A stretch of DNA of 64,000 nucleotides from CAVSWT01 sp963782985 (GCA_963782985.1 CAWALU010000002.1:186001-250000); one strand, 5' to 3'. Positions 24,091 through 34,436 are shown, numbered from the stretch's first letter. The notes: generated by a model from the sequence alone, not told the origin. Made by a program: numbers and translations.

Positions 24091-27000
24091 ATGTTAACCA
24101 ATAAATATGAAAATAATTTAGACGATTTAAACGAAACTTTGGATGATAGAAAATCACTTGGTTTGTATGATCCGCATTTTGAACATGACGCTTGCGGAAT
24201 GGGATTTTTGGTTGATATTAAAGGGCGAAAGTCGCGTTCAATAATTGATAAGGGAATAAAAGTATTAAATAATTTAGAGCATAGGGGAGCGGTGGGCGCG
24301 GATCCATTTACCGGCGACGGCGCGGGGATTTTAATTCAAATGCCGGATAAGTTTTTGCGTAAAACCGCAGCTGAAATTAATATTGAACTGCCGCCAGAGG
24401 GAAGGTATTGCGTTGCCGTAATGTTTCTGCCGCAAGATGAAACTTTAAGAAATACTATTCAAAACTTAATTGAGAAAATTGTAATTGATGAAAATCAAAA
24501 TTTTCTTGGATGGCGAGACGTTCCGGTTGATGCAGATGTCCCAGGCGAAGGCGCTCGACGCACCCAGCCTTTTATCAAGCATTGCTTTATCGGCGCTAAT
24601 AAAAATATTAAAACACAGGATGAATTTGAACGCAAACTTTATTTAATAAGAAGAATAATTGATCAAAGAATTCGCGAAGAACTAAAATGCGACCGAAGCA
24701 AATATTATGTTCCATCCTTTTCAAGCAAAACTTTAGTTTACAAAGGAATGCTTCTCGCGCCTCAGCTAACAGCGTACTATAAAGATTTAAATGATCCTGA
24801 TATGGAGTCCGCGCTGGTAATGCTTCACATGCGCTTTTCAACAAATACTTTTCCGACCTGGGATTTGGCGCATCCTTTTAGGATGATTGCACACAATGGA
24901 GAAATTAATACCTTAAGAGGAAATCAAAATTGGATGGCGGCGCGGCAAGCTGCAATGGAATCTCCTTATTACGGAAAAGATTTGAAAAGAATGCTTCCAA
25001 TAATTATGGAAGGGCAAAGCGATTCAGCTACGTTTGATACTGTGCTGGAACTGCTTGTAATGAGCGGCAGAAGTCTGCCTCATGCAATGATGATGATGAT
25101 TCCCGAAGCCTGGTCAAAAAATGATTTGATGGATGCGGACAGAAAAGCATTTTATGAATATCACGCAACAATGATGGAACCGTGGGACGGACCCGCGGCA
25201 GTTACTTTTACCGATGGAAGAATAGTCGGCGCAACACTTGATAGGAACGGGCTTCGACCTGCAAGATATATTGTTACAAAGGATGATCTTGTTGTGTTAG
25301 CTTCCGAAGCAGGCGCTCTTGAAATTGAACCTGAAAACATTGCTTACAAAGGAAAGCTGCAGCCTGGCAGAATGTTTATAATAGATTTAGATCAGAAAAA
25401 AATTGTTACCGATGAAGAAGTTAAAAAAGAAATTGTTACGCGTAAGCCGTATCGAAAATGGGTCGAAAATAATTTATTAAATCTTTCCCGCTTGCCCGAT
25501 GCAGATTTTATTCATAATGCTGATTTTGATACGCTTCAAACAAGACAAAAAAACTTTAGCTACACAAAAGAAGATTTATTTTTTGTAATGCAGAATATGG
25601 CTGAAAAGGGTGAAGAGACAATTGGCTCAATGGGTTCGGATGCCGCGCTTGCAGTCCTATCTGAAAAGCCGCAGATATTATTTAGATATTTTAAACAAAT
25701 GTTTGCTCAAGTTACCAATCCGCCCATTGATCCGATACGCGAAGAACTTGTAATGGAACTAACTACGTATATAGGTCCTGAGCAAAATTTGCTTGATGAA
25801 ACTCCGCAGCACGCTCATAGAATAGAACTTGAACACCCTTTAATTTCTAATTCAAAATTAGAAAAGATTAGAAATATTTCCCGCGGACATTTTAAATCGG
25901 TTACTCTTTCTTTATTGTTCGATCCATCTCAAACACATAATATGAGAGAACGAATTTTTCAGTTGTGTTCTGAAGCTGTCAGCGCAGTTAATTCCGGAGT
26001 AGGATTAATTATTTTATCCGATAGAGGCGTGGATGAAAATAACGCGGCTATACCAAGTTTGCTTGCAGTTTCCGGCGTACATCATGCATTAATAAAAGCA
26101 GGCTTACGCACTAAAACAGGACTTATAATTGAAAGCGGAGAACCGAGAGAAGTATCTCACTTTGCGCTGCTTTGCGGCTACGGCGCCAATGCCATCAATC
26201 CTTATTTAGCTTATGAAACAATTGCAGATCTTTATAGAAAAGAATTTTTACCGAATGTTAAAGATTATAAAGACGCTAAAAAAAATTATGTAAAAGCTGT
26301 TAGCAAAGGATTATTTAAAATTTTTAGCAAGATGGGAATTAGTACTCTCCAATCCTATTGCGGCGCTCAAATTTTTGAAGCCGTTGGTTTAGATACTGAA
26401 ATTATAAATAAATATTTTGCAGGCACCGCAAGCAGAATTGAGGGAGTAAGTTTAGAAATGCTGGAAGAAGAAACTGTAAGGCGGCATCGCAACGCTTATA
26501 GTTCTATAAATGAGGATATTGTTTCCCTTGATTCCGGCGGACTTTATCATTATAGAAGAGACGGCGAAAAACATCTTTGGAATCCGTTAACAATATCTAA
26601 GCTGCAGCAAAGTTCAAAATTCAATAACTACAAATCATATAAAGAATATTCTGATTTAATTAATAATCAGAATAAAAATAGAGTTACGCTGAGAAGCTTA
26701 TTTGAATTTAAAAAGTCGGATAAGCCGATTGATATCAATGAAGTTGAGCCTGCTTCAGAAATAGTTAAGCGATTTGCAACCGGGGCTATGAGCTTTGGTT
26801 CAATATCATGGGAAGCACATACTTCCCTCGCAATTGCAATGAATAGAATTGGCGGTAAATCTAATACCGGCGAAGGCGGCGAAATGGAAGAACGATATAT
26901 TACGCTACCAAATGGCGATAATATGCGTTCAGCAATTAAGCAAGTTGCTTCAGGAAGGTTTGGCGTAACCGCCCATTACCTTGTTAATGCAGACGAGCTT

Positions 27001-28695
27001 CAAATTAAAATGGCGCAAGGGGCTAAGCCTGGCGAAGGAGGGCAGCTTCCCGGTTTTAAAGTTGATAAAATAATTGCAAAGGTTAGATATAGTACTCCTG
27101 GAGTTACGCTTATAAGTCCGCCTCCCCATCATGACATTTATTCAATTGAAGATTTAAAACAATTAATTTTTGATTTGAAAAATATAAATCCTAAAGCAAG
27201 AATTAGCGTTAAGCTTGTTTCTGAAGTTGGAGTTGGAACAATAGCCGCAGGCGTTGCAAAGGCGCACGCCGATCATATTTTAATTAGCGGGCATGACGGC
27301 GGAACTGGCGCAAGCCCAATCGGTTCAATTCAACATGCAGGCACGCCGTGGGAATTAGGACTAAGCGAAACTCATCAAACTTTAATGCTCAATGGTTTAA
27401 GGGACAGAGTATTTATTGCAGCCGACGGTCAAATGAAAACTGGAAAAGATGTTGTGGTAGCGGCTCTGCTCGGCGCTGAAGAATTTGGTTTTGCAACTGC
27501 TCCGCTAATAACTCAAGGTTGTATTATGATGCGTAAATGTCATCTCAACACTTGTCCGGTTGGGGTTGCTACGCAGGATCCGGAACTACGCGCTAAATTT
27601 ACAGGCAAACCAGAATATGTTATTAATTATTTGTTCCATGTTGCGGAAGAAGTTAGAGAATATATGGCTTACCTGGGCTTCAAAACAATTAATGAAATGA
27701 TTGGACAAACTGATAAGATAATTATTAGAAGACCGTTGGCTCATTGGAAGGCAAGGGGCTTAGATTTAAGTAAAATTTTATTTAAACAAAAACCTATTTA
27801 CAAAACTGATTCTTATAGAACAAAGGAACAGAAACACTCTCTCGATTCTCAATTAGACGTTGAACTAATTAAACTTGCTCAGCCGGCTTTGGATAAAGGA
27901 AAAAAGGTAAATATTAAACTGCCTATTCAAAATATAAATAGAACAGTTGGAACAATGCTTTCCGGTGAAGTAGCAATAAAATTTGGTAATGAAGGTTTGC
28001 CTGATAATACTATAAATATTTTATTGGAGGGAACCGCCGGACAAAGTTTCGGCGCGTTCTTGGCCAAAGGAATAGAACTGAAATTAATTGGCGAGTCTAA
28101 TGATTACACAGGCAAAGGACTATCAGGCGGGAAATTAATTATTAAAACGCCTTCCAAAATTTCTTATGACCCTGCAGAAAATATAATTATCGGCAACACT
28201 TGTTTATACGGCGCTACCAGCGGGGAGGCTTATTTTAACGGCGTGGCTGGCGAAAGATTTGCCGTTAGAAATTCCGGCGCTTATGCTGTGGTTGAAGGAG
28301 TTGGCGACCATGGATGTGAATATATGACGGGCGGCAGAGTTGTCGTACTCGGTAAGACTGGAAGAAATTTTGCCGCTGGAATGTCGGGCGGAATCGCTTA
28401 TGTGTGGGATAACGAAAAACAATTCAAAAAATTTTTGAACGCCCAGCTTGTTGAAATTGAAAATTTAATTGAAGAAGATTTTAACGAGCTTTACGGAATG
28501 ATAGATAATCATTTAAAATATACTGAATCAAAAAGAGCGGAAATTATTTTGCAAAATTGGAAAAGTGAAAAATTAAATTTCTTAAAAATCATTCCATTTG
28601 AATACAAATCTGCTTTGCTGTTGATAGAGGAAGAGAGGAAGCTAAATAAAATTTCAGATGAAGAAATAAAATTTGCAGAGGTAACAAATGGGTAA
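24091..28695 (+). CDS. gltB: Glutamate synthase, large subunit
   Basis: Transfers the glutamine amide to 2-oxoglutarate. 1534 residues, the normal size. Cys35 in HDACGMGF would become the N-terminal nucleophile after removal of a 34-residue propeptide. The class II glutaminase domain is followed by the central and FMN-binding domains (about 850-1230), with the 3Fe-4S cysteines in CIMMRKCHLNTCPVG near 1147, and the GXGXG beta-helix domain at the end (GECIYMTGGRVV-like region near 1400). AGGAG lies 7 bases before the start. It overlaps gltD by 8 bases. Confidence 0.95.
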   Translation: MLTNKYENNLDDLNETLDDRKSLGLYDPHFEHDACGMGFLVDIKGRKSRSIIDKGIKVLNNLEHRGAVGADPFTGDGAGILIQMPDKFLRKTAAEINIELPPEGRYCVAVMFLPQDETLRNTIQNLIEKIVIDENQNFLGWRDVPVDADVPGEGARRTQPFIKHCFIGANKNIKTQDEFERKLYLIRRIIDQRIREELKCDRSKYYVPSFSSKTLVYKGMLLAPQLTAYYKDLNDPDMESALVMLHMRFSTNTFPTWDLAHPFRMIAHNGEINTLRGNQNWMAARQAAMESPYYGKDLKRMLPIIMEGQSDSATFDTVLELLVMSGRSLPHAMMMMIPEAWSKNDLMDADRKAFYEYHATMMEPWDGPAAVTFTDGRIVGATLDRNGLRPARYIVTKDDLVVLASEAGALEIEPENIAYKGKLQPGRMFIIDLDQKKIVTDEEVKKEIVTRKPYRKWVENNLLNLSRLPDADFIHNADFDTLQTRQKNFSYTKEDLFFVMQNMAEKGEETIGSMGSDAALAVLSEKPQILFRYFKQMFAQVTNPPIDPIREELVMELTTYIGPEQNLLDETPQHAHRIELEHPLISNSKLEKIRNISRGHFKSVTLSLLFDPSQTHNMRERIFQLCSEAVSAVNSGVGLIILSDRGVDENNAAIPSLLAVSGVHHALIKAGLRTKTGLIIESGEPREVSHFALLCGYGANAINPYLAYETIADLYRKEFLPNVKDYKDAKKNYVKAVSKGLFKIFSKMGISTLQSYCGAQIFEAVGLDTEIINKYFAGTASRIEGVSLEMLEEETVRRHRNAYSSINEDIVSLDSGGLYHYRRDGEKHLWNPLTISKLQQSSKFNNYKSYKEYSDLINNQNKNRVTLRSLFEFKKSDKPIDINEVEPASEIVKRFATGAMSFGSISWEAHTSLAIAMNRIGGKSNTGEGGEMEERYITLPNGDNMRSAIKQVASGRFGVTAHYLVNADELQIKMAQGAKPGEGGQLPGFKVDKIIAKVRYSTPGVTLISPPPHHDIYSIEDLKQLIFDLKNINPKARISVKLVSEVGVGTIAAGVAKAHADHILISGHDGGTGASPIGSIQHAGTPWELGLSETHQTLMLNGLRDRVFIAADGQMKTGKDVVVAALLGAEEFGFATAPLITQGCIMMRKCHLNTCPVGVATQDPELRAKFTGKPEYVINYLFHVAEEVREYMAYLGFKTINEMIGQTDKIIIRRPLAHWKARGLDLSKILFKQKPIYKTDSYRTKEQKHSLDSQLDVELIKLAQPALDKGKKVNIKLPIQNINRTVGTMLSGEVAIKFGNEGLPDNTINILLEGTAGQSFGAFLAKGIELKLIGESNDYTGKGLSGGKLIIKTPSKISYDPAENIIIGNTCLYGATSGEAYFNGVAGERFAVRNSGAYAVVEGVGDHGCEYMTGGRVVVLGKTGRNFAAGMSGGIAYVWDNEKQFKKFLNAQLVEIENLIEEDFNELYGMIDNHLKYTESKRAEIILQNWKSEKLNFLKIIPFEYKSALLLIEEERKLNKISDEEIKFAEVTNG

Positions 28696-30148
28696 ACCAA
28701 CCGGCTTTAAGGAATTTAAACGCGCGGATTTAAAAAAGGAAATTCCCGACGAAAGAAAAAAGCATTATAAAGAATTTGAACTTTCACTCAAAGAAGAAGA
28801 AGCTCAAACACAGGGCGCAAGATGTATGGATTGTGGAATTCCATTTTGTCACGGCGATACCGGCTGCCCGGTTCAAAATTATATTCCTGAATGGAATGAT
28901 TTAATTTATAAAGGTCATTGGAAGGAAGCGCTCGATAATCTGCATTCCACAAATAATTTTCCTGAATTTACCGGAAGACTTTGTCCTGCGCCTTGCGAAA
29001 CAGCTTGCGTACTTGGTATTAACGATGATCCCGTAACTATAAAATCAATTGAGAGAATTATTATTGATCGCGGGTTTAAAGAAGGATGGGTTACGCCAAA
29101 ACCTTCCAATCATCAAACAGGGAAAACCGTTGCGGTTGTTGGTTCGGGACCCGCGGGTTTAGCGGCGGCTCAGCAGCTTGCTCGTGAAGGTCACGCTGTA
29201 ACAGTTTATGAAAAAAATGATAGAGCCGGCGGTTTGCTTCGATATGGAATTCCGGATTTTAAATTAGAAAAACATATTATTGATAGAAGACTTGAGCAGA
29301 TGAAAGAAGAGGGAGTCGAATTTCAAACAGGTATAAACGTTGGAGTTGATATTAAAGCTAAAGAATTGCTTGACGTTTTTGACGCCTTAATTCTTGCAGG
29401 CGGCTCTGAAAAACCGAGAGATATCACAATCCCCGGTAGAGAATTAAATGGAATTCAATTTGCTATGGAATTTTTACCGCTTCAAAATAAAGTGAACGCA
29501 GGCGATGAAATTAAAAATCAAATTTTAGCAAAAGATAAAGACGTTGTAGTTATTGGCGGCGGCGATACGGGCTCTGACTGCGTGGGAACTTCAATTAGGC
29601 AGGGCGCCAAATCGGTTACTCAAATAGAAATATTTCCACAGCCGCCTTTAATGCGTAATGACCACATGCCCTGGCCTTTTTATCCGATGATACTTAGAAC
29701 TTCTTCAAGCCACGAAGAAGGCGCGCAAAGAAAATGGAGCATTAACACAAAATCATTTAAAGGCGATGGCAAAGGAAATGTTTCCGCTTTAGTTTGCACA
29801 GAAGTAAAATTTGAGAACGGTAAATTTGTTGATGTGTCTGATTCTACTTTTGAAATAAAAGCCGATTTAGTTTTGATTGCCGCCGGATTTCTTCATCCTA
29901 TTAAAGAAGGAATGTTAAAGGAATTAGAAGCGATGGGTTTGGAGTTTGATCAGCGCGGAAATGTAAAAGCAGAATTTGGAGATGAGGAAAATGCTCACAG
30001 CTCTAAGGTCCCTAAACTTTTTGCTTGCGGAGATATGAGGAGAGGGCAGTCATTAATTGTGTGGGCTATTGCGGAAGGCAGAAAGTGCGCCGAAGCAGTA
30101 AATAAAATGTTGAACAGCGAATCAGGAGAATGGTTAAAAGTTTCATAG
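28688..30148 (+). CDS. gltD: Glutamate synthase, small subunit
   Basis: Supplies electrons from NAD(P)H to GltB. 486 residues with two N-terminal 4Fe-4S cysteine groups (CMDCGIPFCHGDTGCP and CPAPCETACVLGI), an FAD site VVGSGPAGLAAAQQLA (about 152-167) and an NAD(P)H site VIGGGDTGSDCVG (about 292-304). The ribosome site GAGG lies in the gltB end and the start overlaps gltB by 8 bases. Confidence 0.95.
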   Translation: MGKPTGFKEFKRADLKKEIPDERKKHYKEFELSLKEEEAQTQGARCMDCGIPFCHGDTGCPVQNYIPEWNDLIYKGHWKEALDNLHSTNNFPEFTGRLCPAPCETACVLGINDDPVTIKSIERIIIDRGFKEGWVTPKPSNHQTGKTVAVVGSGPAGLAAAQQLAREGHAVTVYEKNDRAGGLLRYGIPDFKLEKHIIDRRLEQMKEEGVEFQTGINVGVDIKAKELLDVFDALILAGGSEKPRDITIPGRELNGIQFAMEFLPLQNKVNAGDEIKNQILAKDKDVVVIGGGDTGSDCVGTSIRQGAKSVTQIEIFPQPPLMRNDHMPWPFYPMILRTSSSHEEGAQRKWSINTKSFKGDGKGNVSALVCTEVKFENGKFVDVSDSTFEIKADLVLIAAGFLHPIKEGMLKELEAMGLEFDQRGNVKAEFGDEENAHSSKVPKLFACGDMRRGQSLIVWAIAEGRKCAEAVNKMLNSESGEWLKVS

Positions 30149-30164
30149 AAATATTTGGAATATT

Positions 30165-30572
30165 ATGTTCATCGTTAAAAAGAAAATTAATTTTTATGAC
30201 TGCGATCCAGCCGGCATTTTATTTTTCGGAAGAGTTTATGAATTATGCCATTCAGCTTATGAAGAATTAATTGACAGCTTTAATTTAAATTATGATTATT
30301 GGACAAATGAAAACTTCATCGTTCCAATAATTAAAAGCGAAGCCTCCTATCATAAATCGATTAAATATAGAGAAGCAATTTCAATTAAAATAATTGTTAA
30401 TCAGCTTAAGAAAACTTCGTTTGAATTGGAATATAAAATAAGAAACTCAAAAGGGGAGAAGTGCGTAGTTGTAAAAACAGTTCATGTTTTTGTTGATAAA
30501 AATTCATGGAAGAAAAAAGAAATCGACAAGGATATTTTTAGCTCGCTGTCTAATTATGCCATCAAAAAATAA
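30165..30572 (+). CDS. Hotdog-fold acyl-CoA thioesterase (4-HBT family)
   Basis: 135 residues of the 4-hydroxybenzoyl-CoA thioesterase family. The catalytic Asp lies in FYDCDPAGILFFGRVYELCH (about 10-29), the usual position. The family hydrolyses aryl- or acyl-CoA esters. It sits 16 bases after gltD with no obvious functional link. One possibility is DHNA-CoA thioesterase of menaquinone synthesis, because a men cluster lies in the window and no menI is seen there, but that is speculation. Broad-range YbgC-like activity is equally possible. Confidence 0.7.
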   Translation: MFIVKKKINFYDCDPAGILFFGRVYELCHSAYEELIDSFNLNYDYWTNENFIVPIIKSEASYHKSIKYREAISIKIIVNQLKKTSFELEYKIRNSKGEKCVVVKTVHVFVDKNSWKKKEIDKDIFSSLSNYAIKK

Positions 30573-30649
30573 AATCCTAAAGCCCCTCATATAAATTTTG
30601 ATATCTACTTTCAATTAAGGTTTATTCAATAAATTCTTCAGCGTAAAAT

Positions 30650-30701
30650 TTGATTTAACCCAATTTAAAATTATATTATTAATTGTCTATACAAATAAAC
30701 A
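30650..30701 (+). promoter_or_regulatory. Putative gntR promoter and auto-operator
   Basis: A possible -35 TTGATT (30650-30655), 18-base spacer and -10 TATTAT (30674-30679) precede TGTCTATACAAATAAACA (30684-30701). It contains GTCTATAC, which fits the GTnTAnAC core of HutC-type operators. It shares its left arm TGTCTATA with the perfect operator at 31634, so the regulator probably controls itself. Confidence 0.5.
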
Positions 30702-30723
30702 ATTAATAATTATCGGTTATACA

Positions 30724-31509
30724 GTGGAAATCTTAGGTAATTCAATCATTCCCAAATACTATCAAATTTATGAACACTTGCGAAATGATATAAACGAAGG
30801 GTTATTTGGCGAAGGCGATCGTTTTCCTCCTGAAATAGAGCTTTGTGATAAGTTTAAAGTAAGCAGGGGGACAATTAGAGAGGCTCTTAGATTGCTCTAT
30901 CAGCAGGGCATATTGAAAAGAGAACAGGGGAAAGGAACATTTGTTACACATTCAAAAATACAGCAAGACGCCCAAAAGTTAATGGGGTTTACTGAGTTGA
31001 TGAAACTCCACGGAAAAGCCGCGCAAGCCAAGCTGCTGGAAGTAACTGTTAAAGCGCCTAATTCAAGGGTTAAACAATTGCTTGAATTGAAAGACGGCGA
31101 AAATATTGTTAAAGTTCAGCGTTTAAGATTTGGAGATGAGGAACCACTAATAATTGAAAGATCTTATTTTGTTCACGATATATTTAAACCGCTACTGCAA
31201 TTTAATCTTGAAAACGAATCAATTTATGAATTAATGTACCGTGAAACCTCTATGCGATTAGGCGTAGCTGACCAAAGTATTGAGGGAGTGCTTGCTGGTC
31301 CTACATCCTCCAAGCTTCTGAATATTGAAGCAAATTCTCCGGTGCTTCTAATTAAAAGATTAATAAAAATGAAGAATGATAGATTATTTCAATATTCTGA
31401 GGATATGTATAGAAGCGACCGATTAAGCTTTTCAATCCACACTCTACCCTACGATGAACGAAATTTTGAATTTGCTAATCCTTTAAAATTAGCCGCAAAA
31501 ATAGGCTAA
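30724..31509 (+). CDS. GntR-family regulator, HutC/UTRA type
   Basis: Transcription factor of 261 residues starting at GTG. The N-terminal winged helix (about 10-75) has PKYYQIYEHLRNDINEG and the GntR signature FKVSRGTIREALRLLYQQG. The C-terminal UTRA effector domain (about 95-240) has the family's LIIERSYF and SPVLLIKRL strands. UTRA regulators bind small sugars, phosphates or amino-acid derivatives and usually repress. It stands directly before the glycerophosphodiester/G3P locus on the same strand, with matching operators at its own promoter and at the TonB receptor promoter. The ligand is unknown; a glycerophospho compound is a natural guess. Confidence 0.88.
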   Translation: MEILGNSIIPKYYQIYEHLRNDINEGLFGEGDRFPPEIELCDKFKVSRGTIREALRLLYQQGILKREQGKGTFVTHSKIQQDAQKLMGFTELMKLHGKAAQAKLLEVTVKAPNSRVKQLLELKDGENIVKVQRLRFGDEEPLIIERSYFVHDIFKPLLQFNLENESIYELMYRETSMRLGVADQSIEGVLAGPTSSKLLNIEANSPVLLIKRLIKMKNDRLFQYSEDMYRSDRLSFSIHTLPYDERNFEFANPLKLAAKIG

Positions 31510-31598
31510 AGGTTAATATTTTAATAATATTAAAAAACTAAAAATTAGCCCTCCTTTCGTTATTTTACTTTCATAAATACAAAAATTTAGATTTATAC

Positions 31599-31651
31599 TT
31601 GACATCAAAAAAAAAATAACGTAATATTGCCGATGTCTATATGTATAGACA
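31599..31651 (+). promoter_or_regulatory. Promoter and palindromic operator of the TonB-receptor/glp locus
   Basis: TTGACA (31599-31604), 17-base spacer, TAATATTG (31622-31629; one mismatch to TAnnTTTG), then TGTCTATATGTATAGACA (31634-31651). The operator has 8-bp perfect arms around a two-base centre and lies on the expected transcription start, so bound regulator would block the promoter. It contains GTATAGAC, the HutC-type core. The surrounding gap 31510-31712 holds nothing else recognised. Confidence 0.75.
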
Positions 31652-31712
31652 ACTATAACAATTTTTACTTTTTTTTGTAAAAATCTATTTTCAAGTTTAT
31701 AGGAGAATTTTT

Positions 31713-34421
31713 ATGGTTAGAAAAATTACTTTATTAGGAATAATCTTTCTGCTCATTCAAATCCCCCTTATTTCAGGAACCACCGGAAAAATTAAAGGAC
31801 AGATTACAGATAAATCTACCGGCGAACCGATAATAGGCGCAAACGTAATTGTAGATAAAACCAACCTCGGCGCTGCTACAGATGTTGACGGAAATTATTT
31901 TATTATTAATATCTCCCCTGGAACTTACACCTTAGTAATCTCTTATATTGGCTACCAGCGAATAAGAGTAAGTGATATTGAAGTGCAAAGCGATAGAACT
32001 ACCATTAAAGATTTCGAACTTTCCAGCGAGTCCATTGAAACTGAAGAAGTTATTGTATCTGGGAAAAGAACTTCTGTTGAAAAAGATAGAACAAATACCG
32101 CCGCTTATATTTCTTCCCAACAGATTGACAAACTGCCTGTGCAGGAACTTGATGATATACTACAACTGCAAACGGGAGTAGTAAGGGATGCCGGCGGAAC
32201 CCTGCACATGCGCGGAGGACGCGGAGGAGAAATTGCTTATTTAATTGATGGAGTTTCTGTTACTGATCAGTACCGTGGCGGAAGTTCAATAGGTTTGGAA
32301 AATAGCTGGGTGCAGGAACTTCAGGTAATCAGCGGAACTTTTAATGCTGAATATGGTCAAGCTCAATCAGGCATTGTTAATATTGTTACGAAAGATGGCG
32401 CCGATAAATTTGGCGGAAAAATTATTTTATCCGCCGGTGATTATGTTAGCTCTCACAAAGATATTTTTATGAATATCAATGATATAGGATTGGGAGAAGC
32501 TGATGGTACTTTAAATTTATTCGGACCCACGGGAATTCCTAAAACTTCTTTTTATACTTCAACAAGATATTACAGAACTGATGGCTGGCTATACGGGCAA
32601 AGAGTTGCCCCCATCGGAAATACTGTTGCCATCCAAAATTATATACATGAAGCTCAGCAGAATCAAACGAATGAAGAAAGATTGATTGGCATAAAAATTC
32701 CCGATTCTTTACTGAACGGCGACCGCTCGTACGTTGCACTTAATCCGGATGAAAAAATTTCTTTTTACGGAAAAATTTCTTCCAGTATTTTTGATGATTT
32801 GAAATTATCCTACTCAATATTTTATAATAAAAATGAAGGGAAATCTTACAGCGATTATAGAAGATATTCTCCAGACGGTGTAAGAACTTCTTATGGCGAA
32901 AACTACAATCATATTTTAAATATCAATCATGTACTTTCTTTAAGAACTTTTTACAGCTTAAGCCTTTCCAACTATTCAAACAATCAAAAAAGATATTTAT
33001 TTGTTAATCCTCTTGATGCCAATTATCAAGGCTCCCCATATGCTTTTGAAAGTTTTGCTTTTGGCGGTACTGATAATGCAAGATCGGATATTACTAACGC
33101 CTCATACAGCGGAAAAATTGATGTAACCAGCCAGGTTGACAATTATAATCTTATTAAATTAGGCGGTGAATTTAAACTGCACAAATTAAAATATCAAACC
33201 TTAACTACAATTTCAGACGGCCCGGTATATGAAAATCCTAATCTTAGGGTACCCGCCATAAACACAAGCGGGAATAATTTTTACGAACATTCTCCGATTG
33301 AAGCCGCTCTTTACCTTCAAGATAAATTGGAGTTGTCGGAGTTAATAGTTAACGGCGGGGTTAGAGTGGATTATTGGGATCCCAAAGCGCCTGTGCTAGT
33401 TAATGCACGTGCTGAAACAAAATCTGGAGATGGTATAAGATTAAATTCAGGATTGATAGATGCAGAAAAGATATTACAAGTAAGTCCTCGATTTGGGCTG
33501 GCTTATCCTATTTCCGAGAACGGCGTGGTGCATGTTTCATACGGTCATTTTTTCCAGCTTCCAAAATTTTCTTATATCTTTGCCAATTCTGAATTTGAAG
33601 TAGAGTTGGGCGGTTTGGAAACTACAATGGGGAACGCCAATCTTAAGCCGGAAAAAACTATCTCATACGAAGCTGGGCTTCAGCAGCAAGTGGGAGATAT
33701 TTTAAATTTAGACTTCACACTTTATTATAAAGATATCCGAAATCTTCTTAGTCAGGAAATTATTAACACTATTGATAAAAAAGTTTATGCAAGATATACC
33801 AATAGAGATTACGGCAACGTAAAAGGTTTTATAATTTCTCTGCGTCATAATTCCTCCGCTTTTGTGAACGGCGCGCTCGATTATACCTTTCAAATAGCAA
33901 AAGGAAATGCTTCCGATCCAAATGCAATTTTTGTTGATTTTCAATCTAATCCTCCGCAGGAAAGTGAGAAGCAAGTTCTTCCATTAGCATGGGATCAAAG
34001 GCATACTTTAAATGCTTCTCTTTCAGTGGGCAACGCTTCAGATTGGAACATGGGAATTATTGGCCGATTTTCAACTGGCCAACCATACACGCCTTCAAAT
34101 CCCAGCAGCCAGCTTACCACCCAATTTGAAAACAGCGGCAGAAAACCATTCACTTATAATATTGATATAAATCTTTATAAGATGGTGAACCTGGCAGGAT
34201 ATAAATTGAAATTATTTTGCAAGATTTTTAATCTTACTGATCGGCTGAATGAACTTTATGTTTATTCAAGCACGGGCTCTGCATCTGAACCTTATAGAAC
34301 CAGAACAGAGCACGATCTGCTGGTTAGAAATCCTAATCTATCTATAAACGAAATTGACCTGCGTCCCGATTTTTATTCCGAACCGCGGCGTATAATAATT
34401 GGTTTTAGTGTTGATTTTTAA
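31713..34421 (+). CDS. TonB-dependent receptor with carboxypeptidase-like N-terminal domain
   Basis: 902-residue outer-membrane receptor for active uptake. Signal peptide (about 1-23), a CarboxypepD_reg-like beta-sandwich (about 25-110; GQITDKSTGEPIIGANV), plug domain (about 115-225; LRMRGG-like LHMRGGRGGEIAYLIDGV), then the beta-barrel ending in FSVDF, an aromatic C-terminus suited to outer-membrane assembly. AGGAG lies 7 bases upstream of the start. No SusD-like gene follows; instead a 1046-residue T9SS protein and a PorV-like barrel do. Substrate is inferred from context: glycerophosphodiesters or a related ligand. Confidence 0.9.
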   Translation: MVRKITLLGIIFLLIQIPLISGTTGKIKGQITDKSTGEPIIGANVIVDKTNLGAATDVDGNYFIINISPGTYTLVISYIGYQRIRVSDIEVQSDRTTIKDFELSSESIETEEVIVSGKRTSVEKDRTNTAAYISSQQIDKLPVQELDDILQLQTGVVRDAGGTLHMRGGRGGEIAYLIDGVSVTDQYRGGSSIGLENSWVQELQVISGTFNAEYGQAQSGIVNIVTKDGADKFGGKIILSAGDYVSSHKDIFMNINDIGLGEADGTLNLFGPTGIPKTSFYTSTRYYRTDGWLYGQRVAPIGNTVAIQNYIHEAQQNQTNEERLIGIKIPDSLLNGDRSYVALNPDEKISFYGKISSSIFDDLKLSYSIFYNKNEGKSYSDYRRYSPDGVRTSYGENYNHILNINHVLSLRTFYSLSLSNYSNNQKRYLFVNPLDANYQGSPYAFESFAFGGTDNARSDITNASYSGKIDVTSQVDNYNLIKLGGEFKLHKLKYQTLTTISDGPVYENPNLRVPAINTSGNNFYEHSPIEAALYLQDKLELSELIVNGGVRVDYWDPKAPVLVNARAETKSGDGIRLNSGLIDAEKILQVSPRFGLAYPISENGVVHVSYGHFFQLPKFSYIFANSEFEVELGGLETTMGNANLKPEKTISYEAGLQQQVGDILNLDFTLYYKDIRNLLSQEIINTIDKKVYARYTNRDYGNVKGFIISLRHNSSAFVNGALDYTFQIAKGNASDPNAIFVDFQSNPPQESEKQVLPLAWDQRHTLNASLSVGNASDWNMGIIGRFSTGQPYTPSNPSSQLTTQFENSGRKPFTYNIDINLYKMVNLAGYKLKLFCKIFNLTDRLNELYVYSSTGSASEPYRTRTEHDLLVRNPNLSINEIDLRPDFYSEPRRIIIGFSVDF

Positions 34422-34436
34422 TCATACGGAGTTTTA

